Positions 41,818 through 49,244 of a DNA stretch of 64,000 bases are shown here, one piece after another. The position numbers were made by a program, and so were the translations under genes. The notes below the pieces were generated by a model. That model worked only from the letters and a program-made list of their open reading frames with translations. It searched no databases and was not told the DNA's origin. The DNA is from Streptomyces smyrnaeus (GTDB taxonomy: Bacteria > Actinomycetota > Actinomycetes > Streptomycetales > Streptomycetaceae), in contig NZ_JAFFZM010000020.1 of assembly GCF_017676345.1 (NCBI RefSeq), positions 62,001 through 126,000 on the forward strand, in the 5' to 3' direction. Position 1 is the stretch's first letter, and every line of letters begins with the position of its first letter.

Positions 41818-42597
41818 TCACTCCGGCGGGAACTCGTACTGCAGTTCGTAGAGATGGCCGGCTTTGGCCATGACGGTCGCCTCGATGGGACGCTCATGAT
41901 CGCTGTACACGACGCGCAGCGTGCGCAGTACGGGCAGATCACTGGGAAGCCGGAGAGCCCGGTACTGCTCCTGCGTGGGGACTCGCGCGGAGACCCGGTC
42001 CACGCTCAGCCGGGCCGGAAATCCGAGCTCGGCGAGGACGGTGGGTGTGCCGCCCTTGATCTTGCGGCGCTCCATCAGCGCCGTCCCGCGGGCGATCTCC
42101 AGCGGGTAGTAGGACTTGACCAGTTCGACCGGCTCGTCGTCGATGGTGAGCACTTGGCGGCGGAGCAGGGCAGTACCTTCCTCGGGGAGTTCGAGGGCCG
42201 CGACCACATCCGCCGACGGAACGACTTCGGCCACTTCCAGCAACTTGCTGCGCGCTCGCTTGCCGAGCTTCGCCGCCTCGGTGAGCCAGCGGTAGGGCTC
42301 TCCGGTCCCCGTCGGCGCCGAGTATGCGGCCGGCCGTATGGTGCGTTGCCGATGTTCGCGTACGGTGACGGCAGCTCCTGGCCGCCCGACGACCAGACGC
42401 TCGTCCTTGAGGAGCTGCAGCGCCTTCTGCACGGTCGCGTTCGAGGCTGTGAACCTGGATTTGAGCTGCGCTGTGGACGGCAGCGCGGAGCCCGGGGCCA
42501 AGTCCCCGCTCATGATTTCGTCACGCAGGTCTGCGGCAATCCGCTCATGCAGCGAACGACGGTCGTTTGCGTCCGAGTCGACTTTGGGCACGATCAT
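41818..42597 (-). CDS. GntR-family (HutC subfamily) transcriptional regulator
   Basis: A 259-residue regulator. The winged-helix DNA-binding domain (about 12-80: LHERIAADLRDEIMSGDLAPGSALPSTAQLKSRF, NATVQKALQLLKDERLV) is followed by a UTRA effector-binding domain (about 100-255: LRRQVLTIDDEPVELVKSYYPLEIARGTAL). HutC-type GntR proteins usually repress neighbouring genes until a small ligand binds. The start overlaps the stop of the UTRA-only gene (ATGA). No sugar or amino-acid catabolic genes adjoin, so the ligand is unknown. Confidence 0.9.
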   Translation of the reverse strand: MIVPKVDSDANDRRSLHERIAADLRDEIMSGDLAPGSALPSTAQLKSRFTASNATVQKALQLLKDERLVVGRPGAAVTVREHRQRTIRPAAYSAPTGTGEPYRWLTEAAKLGKRARSKLLEVAEVVPSADVVAALELPEEGTALLRRQVLTIDDEPVELVKSYYPLEIARGTALMERRKIKGGTPTVLAELGFPARLSVDRVSARVPTQEQYRALRLPSDLPVLRTLRVVYSDHERPIEATVMAKAGHLYELQYEFPPE

Positions 42598-43136
42598 CCG
42601 ATCCTGAGCTCGTAGCGCAGCCGCTGACGCTGTGACGGCATCGCCATCACGTCGACCTGGATCGGCCGATCCTCCTCGTCCAGCGTCAGCCTTGTCAGCT
42701 GCAGGATCGGCTCACCGGTTCCGATCTGCAGCGGTTCCCGTTCTTCCGGACTCGGCATCCGAGCAACCACGTCCTCGCGGACTCGAACACCTTGGTGCCC
42801 GAGATCGGCGAGCAGAGCGACCGCCCCACCGGGGATCTTCGCCGTCTCCGCCAGCCGGGTCCCCCGGGCGATATCAGCGGGATAATAGGTATCGGTCAAC
42901 TCGCACGGCTCGTCATCGAGATACATGATCCTCCGCCGCACGACGACCTCTTGCCCTTCAGGCACACCGAACAGCTCCGCCACGTCGGCCGGCGCCACCA
43001 CCACTCCGGCGTGGACGATGCGCTGACTGCCCCGACGCCCTTGGGCCGCGGTTTCGGTGGCCCACGCGTCGCGTGCCCCCTCCTTGCCCCGCGCCAGGTA
43101 CGAGGCCGAGGCACTGACCCAAACGCTGTCGCTCAC
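42594..43136 (-). CDS. UTRA-domain protein without a DNA-binding domain
   Basis: A 180-residue protein made up of a UTRA domain (about 20-178: VPEGQEVVVRRRIMYLDDEPCELTDTYYPADIARGTRL, EEREPLQIGTGEPILQL, RLRYELRIG). The first 30 residues contain no helix-turn-helix, and the upstream frame does not supply one. It matches the effector half of the adjacent GntR protein, so it may form a ligand-sensing partner or be a degenerate regulator. Transcription is with the downstream GntR gene (4-base overlap). Confidence 0.85.
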   Translation of the reverse strand: MSDSVWVSASASYLARGKEGARDAWATETAAQGRRGSQRIVHAGVVVAPADVAELFGVPEGQEVVVRRRIMYLDDEPCELTDTYYPADIARGTRLAETAKIPGGAVALLADLGHQGVRVREDVVARMPSPEEREPLQIGTGEPILQLTRLTLDEEDRPIQVDVMAMPSQRQRLRYELRIG

Positions 43137-43176
43137 GGCATCCTCCGCACAGCCGACGTCTCCGAACCTTGCTGCT

Positions 43177-43187
43177 TTACACAGTAA
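43177..43187. promoter_or_regulatory. Candidate GntR operator
   Basis: TTAC-ACA-GTAA, a perfect 4-3-4 inverted repeat, sits 41 bases upstream of the UTRA-only gene and in the divergent gap before the HATPase gene. Short T/A-rich palindromes of this kind are typical targets of HutC-type GntR regulators. Autoregulation is an inference. Confidence 0.45.
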
Positions 43188-43236
43188 GCCACTCGGTCAC
43201 CTCGCCGCATTTCGCGAATAGCAGTAGTGTCGCCGA

Positions 43237-43524
43237 ATGTGGGCCTTGGAAAGGACGGTGGGCAATGCACTGCTTCATGGGGTGCCGCTAGGAAGGGAGT
43301 TCTGCGTACGGCTCGACATGGATGGCTCATTGGTTCGGTTGGAGGTCCGGGACAGTGGCGAAGGGCGCCCTGAGGTCCGAACTTCCGGTGCCGACGAGGA
43401 GACCGGTCGCGGGCTGCTCCTGGTGGAGGCACTGGCAGATGACTGCGGCGTGACCGAACACGTCGTCGGCAAGTCTGTATGGCTGCATTTCAAGCTCAAG
43501 CCCGAACTGGAAGGAGCCGGGTGA
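43237..43524 (+). CDS. Truncated HATPase (anti-sigma-factor-type) protein
   Basis: A 95-residue protein with the ATP-binding half of a Bergerat-fold domain: the N-box ERTVGNALLHG begins at residue 5, then VRDSGEGRPEV (G1-type) and GRGLLLVEALADD (G2-type). Related Streptomyces proteins have about 40-50 residues before the N-box; these are missing, and no ribosome site precedes the ATG, so translation may be leaderless or the gene decayed. It abuts the SAHH-like gene with no gap, so it may be the first gene of a two-gene operon. Confidence 0.65.
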   Translation: MWALERTVGNALLHGVPLGREFCVRLDMDGSLVRLEVRDSGEGRPEVRTSGADEETGRGLLLVEALADDCGVTEHVVGKSVWLHFKLKPELEGAG

Positions 43525-44775
43525 ATGGAAACCTTCGAACGCGCCCGCCTGGACGCCTACTTCGGTCGGATCGCTGCGCGCTTCAAACCCGCTGAGCGCC
43601 CGGCAGCGTTCCTGATCACACATCTGCTCCCGGAGCGCCCTGCGTTCGTACGCAGCGTGGCGAGCGTGACGGATCTGCGAGCTGTGTTGCCCAAGCCGAA
43701 GTCCGTACGGGCCGAGGCGCGGCACCAGGTCGAGGCGGAGGGACACTCATGCGACACGCTCTCGCGTGAGCTGTTCTCGGACACCGACCGCGCCGTGCGG
43801 TATATCGAGGCGCGCGCCGCAGGTCGCCCCGTCGTGCTGTTCGATGTCGGCGGTTACTTCACCTCGGCCCTCGCCGGGCTGTGTGACCACTTCTCCGGTC
43901 GCATCCTGGGCGTGGTCGAGGACACCGAGAACGGACACAAGCGGTACGCAGAACTCGACAAGCTGCCGTGCCCGGTCGTATCAGTGGCGCGCTCGCCCCT
44001 CAAGGACCCGGAAGACTTCCTCGTCGGGCAGTCGGTCGTCTTCTCCACCGAGGCCCTGCTGCGCAGCCGCGCCGACATCCTGCACGGTCGCCCGGCCTTG
44101 GTGATCGGCTTCGGCAAGTTGGGCAGCTCGATCGCCCGCCTCCTGCACGCCAAGGGCATTCGGGTAACCGTCTACGACATCGACCCCGTGCGCCGTACTC
44201 AGGCTCTGTCGCAGGGCTTCGCCGTGGCCCGCGACCGCGCAAGCGGCCTGGAGGACGCTGGGCTCGTACTGTGCGCGACCGGGTCGCTGTCACTGCGCGG
44301 CGAGGACTTCCCGCGGCTACGCAACGGCACCTATGTGGCGACCGTGACAAGCAGCGAGGACGAGCTCGAACTCGACGGGTTACCGGAGGTCTACGAGCGC
44401 ACCCGGACCGGCGAGCACGTCACCCGATACATGACGACCGGCCACTATTTTTACCTGCTCAACGGCGGCAACGCGGTCAACTTCCTGCATGGAGCCAGCG
44501 TGGGGCCGTTCATCTTCCTCGTGCAGGCGGAGATCCTGGCTGCTTGCGCCGTGCTCGCCCGCGGCGAGCTGCCCCCTGGCATGCACGAGATCAGCCCTGC
44601 CGACCGCGCCGCCATCGCGCCCGAGCATCAGCACGCCGACTTCCGATTCCTCTTCCGCACCTCGGCCGGTGTCGGCGAGCTCCAGACCGAGGAGGTCACC
44701 GCAGCAGCCTGGCGCGACGCCGAGACCATCGCGGACGAGACGCTGCGTACCCGGGTCAGGCAGGCTCTGCGCTGA
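43525..44775 (+). CDS. S-adenosylhomocysteine hydrolase-like NAD-binding protein, with TTA codon
   Basis: A 416-residue protein. The NAD-binding domain (about 195-300: ALVIGFGKLGSSIARLLHAKGIRVTVYDIDP, LCATGSLSLRG, NGTYVATVTSSEDELELDG) matches the S-adenosylhomocysteine hydrolase fold. The segment VVEDTENGHKRY parallels the EETTTG part of true enzymes, but the following K-x-x-x-DN catalytic block is not recognisable, so a changed reaction is likely. Codon 286 (44380-44382) is TTA, decoded only by the bldA tRNA in Streptomyces, implying late/developmental expression. The ATG follows AAGGAG. The codon choice elsewhere is somewhat less GC-extreme than in neighbours, consistent with acquisition. 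Confidence 0.75.
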   Translation: METFERARLDAYFGRIAARFKPAERPAAFLITHLLPERPAFVRSVASVTDLRAVLPKPKSVRAEARHQVEAEGHSCDTLSRELFSDTDRAVRYIEARAAGRPVVLFDVGGYFTSALAGLCDHFSGRILGVVEDTENGHKRYAELDKLPCPVVSVARSPLKDPEDFLVGQSVVFSTEALLRSRADILHGRPALVIGFGKLGSSIARLLHAKGIRVTVYDIDPVRRTQALSQGFAVARDRASGLEDAGLVLCATGSLSLRGEDFPRLRNGTYVATVTSSEDELELDGLPEVYERTRTGEHVTRYMTTGHYFYLLNGGNAVNFLHGASVGPFIFLVQAEILAACAVLARGELPPGMHEISPADRAAIAPEHQHADFRFLFRTSAGVGELQTEEVTAAAWRDAETIADETLRTRVRQALR

Positions 44776-44930
44776 CCAGCCGCTTTGCCCGGCACTCCGT
44801 CCTTCGACCGCCGGCGGCCTCGTTCCCCGCGCGACTGCGGCCCACGCCCGCCCGCGCCGACCGGGCGGTGTGCACGGCGGGCGGCGCAGCGGGGGGGGAC
44901 CAGGGCAGGCGGTGACGGCGAAGGGGGCTG

Positions 44931-45842
44931 TCAGCGGCGGGCGCGGCGGAGGGCGCGGGTCATCACGGGGGGCAGCAGATCGACCGCGAGGCGGCGGGCG
45001 GCAGCCGCGCGGGGCGGAGGCTTCCGGACGGCGGCACTCGCGGGAGAGGCGTGGCGCGAGACGGGCAGGGTGGGCGGGTCGGCCTTGCGCGCCCCCACCA
45101 GCAGCAGCCGTTGCCCGGCGACCTGCTGCCACTGCAACCAGCATTTGCCGCGTGCCCGCAGCTCCGAGTGGAGCGCGTCCTGCCAGGGGCGCGGGTCGCC
45201 CCAGGTGCCGTAGAACTTGTGGCTGGAGACGCACACCGGCCGCAGTCCGCTCTCCAGTACGGCCTGCCAGGTGGCGCAGGCGACACCTGGTGTGTGGTCG
45301 GAGCGGTAGTCGTCGAGGACGACGATCCCCTCGGGGCCGAGGGTGTCCCGCGCTGCGGCGATGTCCCCGTGCACATGTTCGTACAGATGTGAGGCGTCGA
45401 CGTGGACGAAGCGGCAGCTGCCGTCCGCCACCTCGCCGGGCACCGCTGTGGTCGGCGCCTGCAGGATCCGCGGCAGTTCGTCGTGGAACGACAGATAGTT
45501 GGCCTCGAAGGCGCGCCGGGTGAGTGTCGAGTAGGAGTGCCGCATCTCGCGCCCGTTGGCCTCGTCGGGTGCGGCGTCGGAGTCGAACAGGTCGCAGACG
45601 GTGAACCGTTCTTCCGGAGCGTCCAGGTAAGCGCCCATGAGCACGGCGCTCTTGCCCAGGTAGGCGCCCATCTCCAGCAGGTCGCCGCGGTGCCGGAGGT
45701 CCCGCTGCCGGGTCAGGAACCAGTCGAAGAGGACGAGGTCCGTCCGGTAGAACCAGCCGGGCACCTCGTCGAAGGTCCGGGGCTGGGGCAGACCCTGGGT
45801 CTCGGCCGGGGGAGCCTGACCGGACGTGGCTGTGGTCGTCAT
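44931..45842 (-). CDS. SAM-dependent methyltransferase (TylF/macrocin O-methyltransferase-like)
   Basis: A 303-residue class I methyltransferase. Motif I is in GDLLEMGAYLGKSAVLMGAY (about residues 53-70); later blocks are RFTVCDLFD, CRFVHVDASHLYEHVHGDI and GIVVLDDYRSDHTPGV, whose Asp residues bind a metal in TylF-type enzymes. The C-terminal 50 residues are Arg-rich. The ATG at 45842 has AAGGAGA about 10 bases before it. It lies between the accessory island and the acyltransferase pair; it could methylate a glycan sugar (inference). Confidence 0.82.
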   Translation of the reverse strand: MTTTATSGQAPPAETQGLPQPRTFDEVPGWFYRTDLVLFDWFLTRQRDLRHRGDLLEMGAYLGKSAVLMGAYLDAPEERFTVCDLFDSDAAPDEANGREMRHSYSTLTRRAFEANYLSFHDELPRILQAPTTAVPGEVADGSCRFVHVDASHLYEHVHGDIAAARDTLGPEGIVVLDDYRSDHTPGVACATWQAVLESGLRPVCVSSHKFYGTWGDPRPWQDALHSELRARGKCWLQWQQVAGQRLLLVGARKADPPTLPVSRHASPASAAVRKPPPRAAAARRLAVDLLPPVMTRALRRARR

Positions 45843-45980
45843 GGGGAGGGGGTCTCCTTGGGACGGGTGCGTGCGTGGGGTCCACGGCCCTGTATAGGGC
45901 GCCGGGGCGATCCGGCGCACGCCCCGGCGCCCCCGATCGGCAGAGCTTCGGCGCACCGCCGTCCGGCAGCCATACGGAGT

Positions 45981-47657
45981 TCAGCCGCCGTTCCGGGCCC
46001 CACCCGGCCCGCCGGCCCCGGCCGCCCGGGCCGCCGCCGACCAGCCGCCGACCGCGGGCCGGCCGACCGCCGGAGGCCGGCCACCGGACGCGGACCGGCC
46101 GCCCGTCCCGTGCGGCGCCGCCGCCCTGGGCACCCGCTCCCCGGCTGCCGCCGTGTCGTCCGGTGCTTCCTCGTCCGCCCGGCCCGGGCGTCCGCGCAGC
46201 CAGCCGGGGAAGGGCGGTTCGACCAGCGGCCACAGCACCTTGCGCACCTGCGGCAGCCCGAGCAGCACGGCGAGCCCGCCCGCCAGCACCGTGGTGCCCA
46301 CCACGGCCAGCAGGCCCCCGGTGAGCACCGCCTCGTACCCGCCGGCCTTCTCGACGGCCTGGACGACGAGCCCGTGCAGCAGGAACGGGTACAGCGCACA
46401 GGCGCCCAGCACGGTGTATCCGGTGCGATGGGCGGGGACGAGCGCGAGGAAGGCGGCGACGAGCACCGCCCCGACGGCGAACAGCGCCAGCCGTACGCCC
46501 ACGTACAGCAGTGGCCGCAGGCCCAGCTCGTGGGCGCCCGCCTCCATCAGCAGCCACTCGCGGTCCACCCGGGGCGCCGCCCACCAGGCGCCGACCGCGG
46601 CGGCGGCCATCACGGGCAGCGCCCATCTGCGCGCGGCGCGGTGCCGCAGCGGGCGCAGCTGATCGCCGCGCAGCCGCAGCCCCAGGACGAACCACGGCCA
46701 GTACATCAGCAGCTGGGGCAGCGCGAGCTCCTCCCCCAGATCGGTGAAGCCGGCCGCGACGGACAGCGCCGCGGCGAAGGCCACCGGCCAGCGGACGGCA
46801 CGCCACAGGGGTGCGGTCAGCCGCCAGACGAACAGTGCCGCCAGGAACCAGCACACGAAGGCGGGCCGGGTGGGGGAGACGGTGAAGGGCCGGTCCCAGA
46901 AGAGGGTGTGCATCCCCGCGTAGGCCGCCTCGAAGACGAGATAGGGCACCAGTACATGGGTCAGCAGTCTGCGGACCTGGTCGGGCCGTCCGGTGAAGCT
47001 TCGCGACAGGTGGCCGCACAGCAGGACGAGCGCCGGCAGGTGGAAGGAGTACAGCAGCAGGGAGGCGGCCTCGACACCGCGCATCGCGTCGGCGACGGGG
47101 GCCCAGTTGTGCCCGAGGACGACGAGCACGACGAGCAGGAACCGCGCGTTGTCCAGGAACGGGTCGCGCATGCCCGCCCGGCCCACCGCCGAGGCTCCGT
47201 GCGGTCGGCGCAATCGCGTCCGTCCGCCCGGGAGCGCCCCCGCCGGGAGCTGCGCGCCAGTACGGGCGTCCCCGCGCGTGTCACGCGGGCCTTCCGCCGC
47301 CCACGCGTCCCCCGCCGCACCCCGGCGGGCCCGCGGGCGGCGCCGGGTGCCCGAGGAGGGCGGTGCGGAAGCGGGCGCGGGGAGCCCGGAGCCGGGCGGG
47401 GGCGTTCCCGCGGGTGCCGCGCCGGGGGCGTCGTCCGCCGTGCCCGCCCCGGCTTCGGGCCCCGCTTCGGTGAGGAACGGCGCAGGCTGCGCGAAGGGCC
47501 CCACGGTCGACACCGTCGGGGCCGACCGGGCCGCGGCGAAGTGCTCCGGCGGCGCCCCGCGCGGCGCCGCCGCGGTGGGCGAGGAGGGCCAGGTCGCGGC
47601 GCCGTGCGCCGCGCGACCTGGCGTCGCGAAAGGGTCGGTGAAAGGGTCCCAGGCCAT
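45981..47657 (-). CDS. Acyltransferase-3 family membrane protein, copy 1
   Basis: A 558-residue protein from ATG 47657 (a GTG at 47660 is also possible). A 165-residue disordered Ala/Pro/Gly-rich N-terminus precedes the conserved entry RDPFLDNARFLLVVLVVLGHNW, then about ten TM helices with FHLPALVLLCGH, PYLVFEAAYA, FVCWFLAALFVWRLTAPLWR and LMYWPWFVLGLRL. This family transfers acyl groups, such as acetyl or succinyl, to sugars across the membrane. The His in LGHNW is the expected catalytic residue. Its start overlaps the stop of the paralogue upstream, so they are co-translated. Confidence 0.88.
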   Translation of the reverse strand: MAWDPFTDPFATPGRAAHGAATWPSSPTAAAPRGAPPEHFAAARSAPTVSTVGPFAQPAPFLTEAGPEAGAGTADDAPGAAPAGTPPPGSGLPAPASAPPSSGTRRRPRARRGAAGDAWAAEGPRDTRGDARTGAQLPAGALPGGRTRLRRPHGASAVGRAGMRDPFLDNARFLLVVLVVLGHNWAPVADAMRGVEAASLLLYSFHLPALVLLCGHLSRSFTGRPDQVRRLLTHVLVPYLVFEAAYAGMHTLFWDRPFTVSPTRPAFVCWFLAALFVWRLTAPLWRAVRWPVAFAAALSVAAGFTDLGEELALPQLLMYWPWFVLGLRLRGDQLRPLRHRAARRWALPVMAAAAVGAWWAAPRVDREWLLMEAGAHELGLRPLLYVGVRLALFAVGAVLVAAFLALVPAHRTGYTVLGACALYPFLLHGLVVQAVEKAGGYEAVLTGGLLAVVGTTVLAGGLAVLLGLPQVRKVLWPLVEPPFPGWLRGRPGRADEEAPDDTAAAGERVPRAAAPHGTGGRSASGGRPPAVGRPAVGGWSAAARAAGAGGPGGARNGG

Positions 47658-49057
47658 CACGCCGTCCTTGGCTCACTCGTTCCGGGCGAGCCCCGCCGGC
47701 GCCGCGGCCAGGTGAGGCCCGGCACCGGTGGCTCGATGAGGGGCCGCGCGAGCCGCCGTACGGGCGCGGTCGACAGCAGTACCGCGACGGCGGCTCCACA
47801 GGCCGTCAGCAGGGCGGCGCCGAGCGGGCCCAGCGGGCGCAGCGGCGCATCCCAGCCGTAGGCGTGTGCGGCAGTGGTCAGCAGTCCGTGCAGCAGGTAC
47901 GGGTAGAGCGTCACGGCCCCGAGCGCCGTCAGCCATCGGGCGCGCCGGGGCACCAGGGCGAGGAAGGCGCCGGTCATCAGCGCCGTCACCGCGAACAGGC
48001 CGATCCGTACCAGCAGATAGGTCGAGGTCCCCACGCCCAGCTCGGCCTGCCCGTGGCTCATCCACAGCCAGTGCACATCGGTGCCCGGCGCCAGCGCGTA
48101 CGCCGCGACGCCGCCCGCGACGAGCACCGGCGGCGCGCACCAGCGCAACAGCCCGCTCGTACGCAGCAGCGCGAAGTGGGCCGGCCGCAGGGTCAGTCCG
48201 AGCACGAACCACGGCAGGAACATCAGTACGCGGGGCAGGGCCAGATCGTGTCCCACGGTGGAGGTGCCCGCCGCGAGCGAGACGAGTGCGGCCACCGGCA
48301 GCGGCCAGGGGATCACCCGCCAGAGCGGCACGGTCAGCCGCCAGACGAAGAGCGCGGCCAGGAACCAGCACACGAACGTGGGTTCGGTCAGGGTGAGCCG
48401 GAACGGCTTCCCCCAGGCGGCGGCCTCCACCGCCGCGTAGAGGAGCTCGAAGACGAGGTAGGGCACCAGGACCCCGGCCAGCAGCTTGCGCAGCTGCGCG
48501 GGACGCCCGGTGAACCCGCGCGAGAAGTAGCCGCTCAGCAGGATGAAGGCGGGCATGTGGAACGAGGAGATCCACAGGTAGGCGGCCTTGACGGTCCGGG
48601 ACCCCTCGACGAGCCCCATCGGCCAGGTGTGGCCGACGACCACCAGCACGATCAACAGGAACTTCGCGTTGTCGAGAAACGGATCCCGCGCCGTGCGGTC
48701 GGCTCCTTCGGCCTCCCGCCCGGCCACGTCGGAGCCCACGGCGCCCGGCACACCGGGCGCCGCCACGGCCGTCTCGACGTCGCCCCCGGCCCCGGCTCCG
48801 GTCCAGGCCCCGGTCCCGGTCCCGGTCCCCGTTCCGCCGTCGGCGCGGAGGCCGGCGGCGTCCGCGGGCAGGTCGCGGTCGGTGTGCTGTTCGGCCTCCG
48901 CGGGGTGTCCGGCGGCGGGGGGCGCGGCCGTGCCGTCCGTGGGCGCGTCGGGGCCGCCCGGCGGCAGGTCGGAGCCCTCCGCGGGCACGCCCGTGCCCGC
49001 GGGCCGGCTGCTCCCGGTGCCGCCCGGTCCAGCTGGGTCGATGATCTTCGAGGCCAT
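47657..49057 (-). CDS. Acyltransferase-3 family membrane protein, copy 2
   Basis: A 466-residue paralogue of the downstream protein: a disordered Gly/Ala/Thr-rich N-terminus (about 1-120) and the same catalytic entry RDPFLDNAKFLLIVLVVVGHTW, FHMPAFILLSGYFSRGFTGRP, PYLVFELLYAA, FVCWFLAALFVWRLTVPLWR, and VLMFLPWFVLGLTLRP. The two share clear similarity through all TM helices, so they are a tandem duplication; the disordered parts differ. ATG 49057. Likely O-acylation of the surface glycan or of another lipid-linked intermediate (inference). Confidence 0.88.
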   Translation of the reverse strand: MASKIIDPAGPGGTGSSRPAGTGVPAEGSDLPPGGPDAPTDGTAAPPAAGHPAEAEQHTDRDLPADAAGLRADGGTGTGTGTGAWTGAGAGGDVETAVAAPGVPGAVGSDVAGREAEGADRTARDPFLDNAKFLLIVLVVVGHTWPMGLVEGSRTVKAAYLWISSFHMPAFILLSGYFSRGFTGRPAQLRKLLAGVLVPYLVFELLYAAVEAAAWGKPFRLTLTEPTFVCWFLAALFVWRLTVPLWRVIPWPLPVAALVSLAAGTSTVGHDLALPRVLMFLPWFVLGLTLRPAHFALLRTSGLLRWCAPPVLVAGGVAAYALAPGTDVHWLWMSHGQAELGVGTSTYLLVRIGLFAVTALMTGAFLALVPRRARWLTALGAVTLYPYLLHGLLTTAAHAYGWDAPLRPLGPLGAALLTACGAAVAVLLSTAPVRRLARPLIEPPVPGLTWPRRRRGSPGTSEPRTA

Positions 49058-49244
49058 TGATCGGACAGTAAGCGCGGTTTGGCCTCATCTGTTCGCGGCA
49101 TGCCGCTGCGGGGGCCGAATGAGGGACATACGAGTGTTAAGAACGCATCCTCTCCCCTTTCACACCTCAAATAGTCGGTGGAAAACGGCTGATTTCGGGC
49201 AGCACAGTGCAGAAGCGAGCACCAGAGAGAAGGGGAGGCCGCAG

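Noticed and set aside
44891..44898. Run of eight G residues, possible frameshift site
   Set aside because: It lies in the intergenic gap after the SAHH-like gene and breaks no frame.
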